A stretch of 64,000 nt of DNA from Burkholderiales bacterium RIFOXYD12_FULL_59_19 (GTDB lineage: Bacteria; Pseudomonadota; Gammaproteobacteria; Burkholderiales; Burkholderiaceae_C), in the NCBI GenBank assembly GCA_001771065.1, contig MESQ01000057.1:1-64000 (forward strand), given 5' to 3'. Of this stretch, positions 52,339 through 58,737 are shown in pieces. Within the stretch, counting starts at the first letter, position 1; the number at the start of each line of letters is the position of its first letter. The notes beneath the pieces are model-generated. The model made no database searches. It was not told the DNA's origin and saw nothing but the letters and a program-made list of their open reading frames with translations. Both the position numbers and the translations under genes were made by a program.

Positions 52339-53250
52339 ATGAACTGGTTTGAAGATTTTGAAACACGCCACCTTGAGGTCAACGGTGCACGTATTTTTTC
52401 CCGCGTCTCGCGCGGAACCCAAGGTGCGCGCCCGGCCTTGCTGCTGTTACACGGCTTTCCGCAAAGCCATGTCATGTGGCACCGGGTGGCCAAGCGCCTG
52501 CAGCAGGACTTTTATCTGGTGCTGCCCGATCTGCGGGGTTATGGCGACTCCAGCAAAGCGCCGGGTTGGCCCGACCACAGCAACTACAGCAAACGCGCCC
52601 TGGCGCAGGACATGGTGGCGGTGATGGCTGCGCTGGGAGTCGAGCGTTTCTTTTTATGTGGTCATGACCGTGGCGGACGGGTGGCTCACCGGCTGGCGCT
52701 GGACCACCCCGAACGGGTGCAAAAACTGTGCGTGATCGACATTGCACCCACGCTGGATATGTACGCCGCCACAGATTTTGAGTTTGCCAAAGCCTACTAC
52801 CACTGGTTTCACCTGATCCAGCCCGCGCCCTTGCCCGAGACCATGATTGGCGGCCAGCCACTGGCCTATTTGCACGCCAAGTTGGGTGGCTGGGGATCTG
52901 CCAGCTTGGACTACCTTGAACCCGCAGCACTGGCGGAATATGAGCGCTGTTTTATCCAGACTGACACCATTCACACCATGTGCGAAGACTACCGTGCCAG
53001 CGCTGGCATTGACCTGGACCATGACCGCGCCAGCCGGGCGCAGGGCCAAAAAATAACCTGCAACACGCGGGTGTTGTGGGGTACACGCGGGGTGGTGCAG
53101 CGCCTGTTCAAACCGCTGGCCTTATGGCAGGCGCAGTGCGCGGGCCAAGTCACCGGCCAGGCCATGGCGGCAGGGCACTTCATACCCGAAGAGTTGCCCG
53201 AGGAGACGGCGGCGCAGTTGAGCCAATTTTTTACCGGCCAGGTCTTATAG
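52339..53250 (+). CDS. Fluoroacetate/haloacetate dehalogenase-like alpha/beta hydrolase
   Basis: A 303-residue alpha/beta hydrolase. By my residue count Asp110, Arg111, Arg114 (GHDRGGR), Asp134, His155-Trp156 and His280 occur at the same positions as in the fluoroacetate dehalogenase RPA1163 of Rhodopseudomonas: the nucleophile, carboxylate clamp, triad Asp, halide pocket and triad His. The Tyr in EDYRA (Tyr218) is shifted by one relative to Tyr219 there. This supports cleavage of a carbon-halogen bond in haloacetates; fluoride activity needs testing, since relatives of this motif set can prefer chloroacetate. Start ATG at 52339. No haloacid regulator is adjacent. Confidence 0.82.
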   Translation: MNWFEDFETRHLEVNGARIFSRVSRGTQGARPALLLLHGFPQSHVMWHRVAKRLQQDFYLVLPDLRGYGDSSKAPGWPDHSNYSKRALAQDMVAVMAALGVERFFLCGHDRGGRVAHRLALDHPERVQKLCVIDIAPTLDMYAATDFEFAKAYYHWFHLIQPAPLPETMIGGQPLAYLHAKLGGWGSASLDYLEPAALAEYERCFIQTDTIHTMCEDYRASAGIDLDHDRASRAQGQKITCNTRVLWGTRGVVQRLFKPLALWQAQCAGQVTGQAMAAGHFIPEELPEETAAQLSQFFTGQVL

Positions 53251-53289
53251 TCGACACAGAACCATGGCATTCGTACGGCCGACTTGCAC

Positions 53290-53319
53290 CCGCCAGGTCG
53301 ACTGAAGTCGACCCTACAA
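53290..53319 (-). repeat. Family C short hairpin repeat, copy 2
   Basis: GGTCGACT, two bases, AGTCGACC (53296-53313 on plus). On the minus strand it reads TAGGGTCGACTTCAGTCGACC. The layout (GG, five variable bases, T, TC, A, five variable bases, CC) equals copy 1 at 34964, but the variable bases differ on both sides and still pair. It lies just past the dehalogenase-like gene and before the UPF0149 gene on the other strand. Confidence 0.65.
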
Positions 53320-53356
53320 ACGACCCTACAGCGGCGACCACAGCGGATTCAGCACC

Positions 53357-54166
53357 TCAAGCGCCGCAGCATTTTTTGTATTTTTTGCCACTGCCGCAGG
53401 AACAGGGATCGTTACGGCCAGGTTTGGCGGCAGCGTGCACAGTTTCCACGCGCGGGCCGATGTTGCGCCACAGCTCACGCAGGTCATACACCGCCCACAT
53501 GGCATCGGCAAAGTCATTCAGACGCTGCTCGCTGATGGTGGGTTCGCCGTCTTCTTCGAAAGCGGCCACGGTTGGGGTGTCGGTGTCGTCCTCGGTCACG
53601 GCCACAATACATTCGAGCGCGGCGTCGAGCACTTTGGCGGCGTCCTTGTCGCGCGGCGGTGCCCATTCTTCGGGCCAGCTTTCTACCGCGTACATGAAAC
53701 CAATGGCCCAGATCTGGCCAAATGAGGGAATGGGTGCATCGCCCATTTCGGCGCGCTCTTCGTCTGACAGTGCCGCAACGGCACCGCGCATGTCCATCAC
53801 CTCGGGCTGGTAGGCGCGCTCATCGTCGAGCGATTCCACGTCGGCGGTGAGCGCCGTGGCCACTTCGTTCCAACGCCGCATCCAGAGGTCAAAAAAGCGC
53901 TGAAACTGGGCTTGGTCGACAAACAGCGGGGTTTCTCTGTCGTCTTCCAGATCCAGCAGCACCGAAAAGTACTCGGTGGGGCTGATCACGCGGCGGCAGC
54001 ACACCAGCGCGGCCATAAAGCCTTCGCAAAATTCCCACTGTGGGGTTTCGTCAAAGCGGCTACGCAGGTCGTCCAGAATGGTGTCAAGCGCGTCAAAATC
54101 AGCGGACTCAAGTAAATTGGCAGTAACGGCGGCATCGCCATGCGCTGAGGTCGTGATAATTGTCAT
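53357..54166 (-). CDS. UPF0149 family protein with C-terminal SEC-C zinc motif
   Basis: A 269-residue protein. Helical UPF0149/YecA-like body (about 15-200), followed by a C-terminal SEC-C motif (NDPCSCGSGKKYKKCC), the zinc finger also found at the end of SecA. The starts of UPF0149 family (FCEGFMAALVCC, FGQIWAIGFMYAVE) are recognisable. Function is unknown, but SEC-C proteins often bind ribosomes or SecB-type partners. Frame open upstream overlaps the next gene; ATG at 54166 gives the family N-terminus. It faces the CAP lipoprotein with 64 bases between the starts. Confidence 0.85.
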   Translation of the reverse strand: MTIITTSAHGDAAVTANLLESADFDALDTILDDLRSRFDETPQWEFCEGFMAALVCCRRVISPTEYFSVLLDLEDDRETPLFVDQAQFQRFFDLWMRRWNEVATALTADVESLDDERAYQPEVMDMRGAVAALSDEERAEMGDAPIPSFGQIWAIGFMYAVESWPEEWAPPRDKDAAKVLDAALECIVAVTEDDTDTPTVAAFEEDGEPTISEQRLNDFADAMWAVYDLRELWRNIGPRVETVHAAAKPGRNDPCSCGSGKKYKKCCGA

Positions 54167-54230
54167 GGGCAGCTGTAAAAGTATGTGAATGCCAGTATTT
54201 TGCCCTGTGTGAAGCGGGTATCCTTTGCCC

Positions 54231-55313
54231 ATGAACTTCATGAATTCAAAAGCAATGACCAACACAGGTACTTTGACGTTGCCCTTTGTCCTCTCGCTGG
54301 GCTTGGCTGCCTGCGGCGGCGGCGGCGGGGGCGGCTCGGTGCCGACAACGGCGCCAACAGCGGTTCTACCCACCACCACCGTGGCGATTCCCGCAGCCAG
54401 CTATGCCGTCGGCTCGGCCGAGCTGGGCGGCTACACGGTGCTGCAGCAAGCCCGGGTGCTGTGTGATTTTGGCGCGCTCCGGCAAGTCACCCGGCTTGAT
54501 GCCGCGGCACTGAACCACTCGCGTTATCTCACCAGCATTTCCATTGCCAGCGGCACCTCGGTGCTGTCCCACTTTGAGGACATCACCACCGACCCCTACT
54601 ACACCGGCTACGCCCCTTGGGACCGTACCGTGGTCACGGGTTATGGCTCCCAGGTGGCAGAGATTCTGGAGGCCACCGTGTGGGATTACGACATCAACAA
54701 CCCACCCGTCTTTCCCACCCTGGAACAGCGTGGCGCGGCCTCCATGCTGAGCCTGCTCAACACCGTGTACCACCTCACCGGCGCGATGTACGAGGGAGCC
54801 GACGTCGGCTTTGGGGCTGACTTACGCACCGTGGCCACGGGTGCCACCACCCGACGCGAGGAATACCGCTTTGGCTCGCTCAACGGCTACCAGACCAGCC
54901 GCATCACGTTTGGTACCGGCCAGGTGGTCACCTACCCCTGCCAGGGTAGTAGCAACATTCCACCGGTCTTTGTGCCCGCCAACGAAGCGCCCAACCCGTT
55001 TCCGGCCATGACCAGCACCAGCCAAACCGTGGGCCCGCCGATTTACCTCAAGGTGGATGCCGGACAGGTCATCAAGGTCACATCCAGCAATGTGAGACAG
55101 AACGGCACCAGCGTACCCACCACGGTATTGACCAACGCCAATGACCCCAACCTTGACCCCAATGACGGCAAGCCCTACATCGGCCTGAACGAGGCTTTTG
55201 TGGTGCCCACCAGTGCCCTGCTGCCGTACACCATTTACCAGGTCAGCCTGACAGGCACCATCAACAACGTGGCCTTCAGCCGCAGCTTTGAAATGAGTAC
55301 AGGCGCGCAATAA
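54231..55313 (+). CDS. CAP-domain lipoprotein
   Basis: A 360-residue lipoprotein: lipobox LGLAAC, then a seven-glycine run. A CAP/SCP-like domain follows (VLQQARVLCDFGALRQVTRLDAAALNHSRYLTS, with LSHFED and YTGYAPWDRTVVTGYG), and a C-terminal beta-rich part. CAP proteins in bacteria are often cell-surface proteins with proposed lipid-binding or protease roles; the catalytic set is not intact by eye. The ATG at 54231 is chosen over an upstream TTG at 54225. The Gly stretch after the lipobox is frequent in Comamonadaceae lipoproteins and not a frameshift. Confidence 0.82.
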   Translation: MNFMNSKAMTNTGTLTLPFVLSLGLAACGGGGGGGSVPTTAPTAVLPTTTVAIPAASYAVGSAELGGYTVLQQARVLCDFGALRQVTRLDAAALNHSRYLTSISIASGTSVLSHFEDITTDPYYTGYAPWDRTVVTGYGSQVAEILEATVWDYDINNPPVFPTLEQRGAASMLSLLNTVYHLTGAMYEGADVGFGADLRTVATGATTRREEYRFGSLNGYQTSRITFGTGQVVTYPCQGSSNIPPVFVPANEAPNPFPAMTSTSQTVGPPIYLKVDAGQVIKVTSSNVRQNGTSVPTTVLTNANDPNLDPNDGKPYIGLNEAFVVPTSALLPYTIYQVSLTGTINNVAFSRSFEMSTGAQ

Positions 55314-55320
55314 CGCGCCG

Positions 55321-56268
55321 CTAGACTGTGGTGTCCCGCAAACCCTGCGCCACGGTGGCATAACGCAGCACCACCCGCAGTTCGGTCTTGAGCCGGGTGT
55401 TGTCCATGCGGCGTGACTCGCTCATGAAGCTCAGCAGCATCAATGGCAATTGCGCCTTGGCCATGTCGCGCGGCACACGGGGTGGGCGCGGCAGGCCATA
55501 CAGGTCAGCGGCCAGGTCAAAGTAGTCGCCCATCTTCAGGCAGGTGTCGTCATTGACGTTGTAGACCCGCCCCGGGCGGCCACGCCACAGGGCGGCAATA
55601 CAAGCGCGCGCCAGGTCGTCGGCGTGGATGTGGTTGGTGTAAACATCGTCACCGGCTTGCAGCACCGGCGTGCCCTTAAGCAGCCTTTCGCGCGGGGTGC
55701 CACCTTCGCGGTTGGGTGCATAAATGCCCGGAATGCGCAAAATGTTAACGGGCACCGCAGCAGCACGACCAAAGTGCCGAATACGCTGTTCGGCATCAAT
55801 GCGCCGTTGCGCCCGGGCGGTGGCAGCGTTGGGCGCCCGCCCCTCGGTGACCACGTCCCCCTGGCAGTCGCCATAAACACCGCTGGTGGAGCCATACACC
55901 AGGCTTTGCACCGGCGAGCGCCGACGCAGCACCTGCAACAGCGCCTGGGTGCGCGGGTCTTGCGCCCCGCTGCCCGGCGGTGGTGCCAAATGCAACACAC
56001 GCGTGGCCAGGCCACTCAAACGTTTGAGGCTGGCGGGTTTGTCCAGGTTGCCCAGCAGCGGCGTGACACCCAGAGCGCGCAACTCGGCCACACGGGATAC
56101 CTGTGAGGTGAGCGCCAACAAGCGCACGTGCGGACCCAGTTGGCGGGCCACACGCAGACCGACGTCGCCACAACCAATCAACAACACACGTTCGCGCCGA
56201 AAACGTGCCGGCAGGGTGCCGGGACGGGTGGCGTACAGAAGCGTATGGGGGCTTCGCAATGCAGGCAA
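55321..56268 (-). CDS. NAD(P)-dependent epimerase/dehydratase-like SDR
   Basis: A 315-residue extended short-chain dehydrogenase. The nucleotide motif is VLLIGCGDVGLRVA (GxGxxG type as in YeeZ-like proteins), and SLVYGSTSGVYGD gives the Ser/Tyr region; ILRIPGIYAPNR is a further family block. Substrate unknown; the resemblance is to NAD(P)-dependent proteins of the YeeZ kind. The frame continues upstream to 56334, but the TTG at 56268 has AAAGGAG six bases upstream and fits the family N-terminus. It converges on the CAP gene and is divergent from the reductase gene. Confidence 0.82.
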   Translation of the reverse strand: MPALRSPHTLLYATRPGTLPARFRRERVLLIGCGDVGLRVARQLGPHVRLLALTSQVSRVAELRALGVTPLLGNLDKPASLKRLSGLATRVLHLAPPPGSGAQDPRTQALLQVLRRRSPVQSLVYGSTSGVYGDCQGDVVTEGRAPNAATARAQRRIDAEQRIRHFGRAAAVPVNILRIPGIYAPNREGGTPRERLLKGTPVLQAGDDVYTNHIHADDLARACIAALWRGRPGRVYNVNDDTCLKMGDYFDLAADLYGLPRPPRVPRDMAKAQLPLMLLSFMSESRRMDNTRLKTELRVVLRYATVAQGLRDTTV

Positions 56269-56312
56269 AATCGGCTCCTTTGTTAAAAATGAGCTTTGAG
56301 GATAACCACAAT

Positions 56313-57362
56313 ATGACCGGCAGCGCCAGCCCAAGTGTTTTTCACATCACCATCGAACCCAGCGGCCGCACATTTACCGTATCAGCCGATGAAACCATTC
56401 TGGCAGCGGGTATTTCACAAGGCGTCAACCTGCCCTACGGCTGCAAGGACGGTGCTTGCGGCTCGTGTAAATGCAAAAAAATCAGCGGTACCGTGCACCA
56501 TGGCCAGCACCAGAGCAAGGCCCTGAGCGACGCCGAAGAAGCCCAGGGTTTTGTGCTGACCTGTTGCGCCAGCCCCACCAGTGACGTGGTGCTGGAGTCG
56601 CGCCAGGTCACGCTGGCAGGTGCCTTTGCCATCAAAAAGATGCCCACACGCATCAAATTGATGGAGAAAAAGTCACCCGACGTGATGCGCCTGCTGCTGC
56701 AAATGCCGGCCAACGAGGTCTTTGCCTACCACGCCGGCCAGTACATCGAGTTTTTGCTGCAGGGCGGCGTGCGCCGCAGTTATTCCATGGCCAGCGCACC
56801 CCACCTGATTAACCAGGGGCTGGAACTGCACATTCGCCACATGCCGGGCGGCACATTCACAGACCAGGTGTTTGGCAGCATGAAAGAGCGCGACATTTTG
56901 CGCATCGAAGGCCCTTTTGGCAGCTTTTACCTGCGTGAAGACAGTGACAAACCCGTTGTGCTGCTGGCCTCGGGCACCGGTTTTGCCCCGGTCAAGGCGC
57001 TCATTGAACACATGCAGTTCAAGGGCATCACGCGCCCGGTCACGCTGTACTGGGGTGGCCGCCGCCCGCTGGATTTGTACATGGATGACTGGGTGCAAGC
57101 CAAATTGGCCGAGCTGCCCAGCTTGCGCTATGTGCCGGTGGTGTCAAACGCCCTGCCAGAAGACAACTGGCAGGGACGCACCGGGTTTGTCCACCGTGCG
57201 GTGTTACAGGACATGCCCGATCTGAGCGGCCACCAGGTCTATGCCTGCGGCGCACCCATTGTGGTGGACTCGGCCCGTGCCGACTACCTGGCCGCCGATT
57301 TGCCTGAAGACGAGTTTTATGCCGACGCGTTTACCTCCGAGGCTGACAAGGCGGCGCCCTGA
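56313..57362 (+). CDS. Ferredoxin-type NAD(P)H reductase (2Fe-2S plus FAD domains)
   Basis: A 349-residue redox enzyme. N-terminal 2Fe-2S domain with GCKDGACGSCKCK and a later Cys in LTCCASP, then a ferredoxin-reductase-like FAD domain (RRSYSMASAP), and an NAD(P) domain (VVLLASGTGFAPVKALIE). The order is that of CDP-6-deoxy-glucoseen reductase (AscD/RfbI) and of oxygenase reductase components. Without a partner oxygenase nearby the exact substrate is open. Ribosome site GAGGAT lies about ten bases before the ATG at 56313; an ATG at 56289 is possible. Confidence 0.88.
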   Translation: MTGSASPSVFHITIEPSGRTFTVSADETILAAGISQGVNLPYGCKDGACGSCKCKKISGTVHHGQHQSKALSDAEEAQGFVLTCCASPTSDVVLESRQVTLAGAFAIKKMPTRIKLMEKKSPDVMRLLLQMPANEVFAYHAGQYIEFLLQGGVRRSYSMASAPHLINQGLELHIRHMPGGTFTDQVFGSMKERDILRIEGPFGSFYLREDSDKPVVLLASGTGFAPVKALIEHMQFKGITRPVTLYWGGRRPLDLYMDDWVQAKLAELPSLRYVPVVSNALPEDNWQGRTGFVHRAVLQDMPDLSGHQVYACGAPIVVDSARADYLAADLPEDEFYADAFTSEADKAAP

Positions 57363-57480
57363 TTCGTTGCGGATCCTCAATTCCTGCTTACATTTTGGCG
57401 CAACTGTTCGCTAACGCACATAACAAACTTCATCCCGGCTGGTATAACTTGCGTTGAGAAATAACCCAAAAGGAACGATG

Positions 57481-58128
57481 ATGAAAAACCTGATCTTACG
57501 CAGTCGCCCGGTGCTTGTCGGCTTGAGTGCCACCCTGGTGCTGCTCACCGGTTGCGAAAACATGACCGAGGCGCAGCGTAGCGCTGCCATTGGCGCCGGT
57601 GTGGGTGCCTTGGCGGGTGTCGCCATTGGCGACAGCGGCAAGTCGGCAGCCATTGGCGCCGGTGTGGGTGCGCTGGGAGGCTACATCTGGTCCAACCAGA
57701 TGGCACAGAAAAAAGCCGCCATGGAGCAAGCCACCGCCGGTACCGGCGTGGACGTCACGCAAACTGCCGACAACCAGCTCAAACTCAACATCCCGAGCGA
57801 CATTTCCTTTGACATCAACAGCGCGGTCATCAAGCCCAACCTGCGACCCATCCTGGACCAGTTTGCGCAAGGCCTGGCCAACCAACCCAACACCGAAATC
57901 CGCATCGTGGGCCACACCGACAGCACCGGTTCGGACGCCATCAACAACCCGCTGTCGATCAACCGGGCGGCCAGCGCGCGCAACTACCTGGTGTCACGTG
58001 GGATAAGTTCGCAGCGCATCCAGATTGACGGCCGCGGCTCCTACGAACCCATTGCCGACAACTACACCGAAGCGGGCCGTGCCAAAAATCGCCGCATCGA
58101 AATGTTTTTGGCTGAGCGCGCACGTTAA
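57481..58128 (+). CDS. OmpA-family lipoprotein (YiaD-like)
   Basis: A 215-residue outer-membrane lipoprotein: signal and lipobox (LVLLTGC), a glycine-zipper region (GAGVGALAGVAIGDSGKSAAIGAGVGALGG), and an OmpA C-terminal peptidoglycan-binding domain (about 95-215) with SFDINSAVIKPNL and HTDSTGSDAINNPLSINRAAS. It should tether the outer membrane to the cell wall. Two ATGs adjoin (57478, 57481); the second lies six bases from AAAAGGA. A -10-like TATAAC (57443-57448) lies upstream. Confidence 0.93.
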   Translation: MKNLILRSRPVLVGLSATLVLLTGCENMTEAQRSAAIGAGVGALAGVAIGDSGKSAAIGAGVGALGGYIWSNQMAQKKAAMEQATAGTGVDVTQTADNQLKLNIPSDISFDINSAVIKPNLRPILDQFAQGLANQPNTEIRIVGHTDSTGSDAINNPLSINRAASARNYLVSRGISSQRIQIDGRGSYEPIADNYTEAGRAKNRRIEMFLAERAR

Positions 58129-58737
58129 ACAGCCACAAGGCACTGGCAACCACCGGCGCGCTCAAAAGCGCATGGATCGACGAAAACAAGGGCCTTGACC
58201 CCTGCGCCGGGAACACAGCATTGTTGTAAATCTCATCTTTCAAGGCCTGTGACGCGGTAAAGCCCAGGTTGACGACGCCTATCTGGGTGGTGAGCGCATC
58301 GGAAACAAGGTTGGACGTGGCTCTGAAAACAAGATGGCCTTTGTCGCCGCGGCCCCAGTCACTGATGACGGCCACCCTTTGCGTGTCAAGCTCAACCCGG
58401 TGCATGGCTTCAAACTCAAAACTATTGCAGATTGGGCCAGAAAATGCCTTGCTGCTGGCAGCACCGTATATTCCATCAGCGCGTCTATTGGTAACCCCAC
58501 CGACGATTCTGACTCGCTGTGCGTAGATGCTGCGTATGCAACTGACTCCAAGCAGTTTTGCCACCAAAGGACTGACCAATCAAGTGGTTCAGCGGTTCAA
58601 GCTTTCGGCGCCGGGGGGGCGCCTTAATACGCCCGACCCATGCCATACTGGGCTTCACGCGGTTGAATTTCCGTTATTTGTTTATCGTTTTTTCTCAATT
58701 TCGACGCGGCTGGTGGGTTGCGTCGCCAGCACTCGCG
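58129..58737. other. 609-bp gap with transposase remnant and unassigned DNA
   Basis: Between the OmpA-like gene and the REC-GAF-GGDEF-EAL-REC gene. Contains the IS1595-type remnant (58253-58470), and a GC-rich palindrome (GGCGCC, five G, GGCGCC at 58608-58624) without a U-tract. Small open frames on both strands show no recognisable family. Nothing else could be assigned. Confidence 0.7.
58253..58470 (+). pseudogene. Remnant of an IS1595-family (ISXO2-like) transposase
   Basis: One frame encodes VDDAYLGGERIGNKVGRGSE, then NKMAFVAA, GHPLRVKLNPVHGF and TIADWARKCLAAGS. This corresponds to the central DDE region of IS1595 transposases, including the first Asp in DDAYLGGE. The frame is closed upstream by a stop (58250-58252) and the similarity ends near 58470, so only about a quarter of the gene remains. 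No inverted repeats or target duplications were seen. Confidence 0.7.

Noticed and set aside
54310-54335. Frameshift or assembly error at the glycine run in the CAP lipoprotein
   Set aside because: The frame continues through a signal peptide, lipobox and CAP domain without a break; Gly runs after the lipobox Cys are common in this group.
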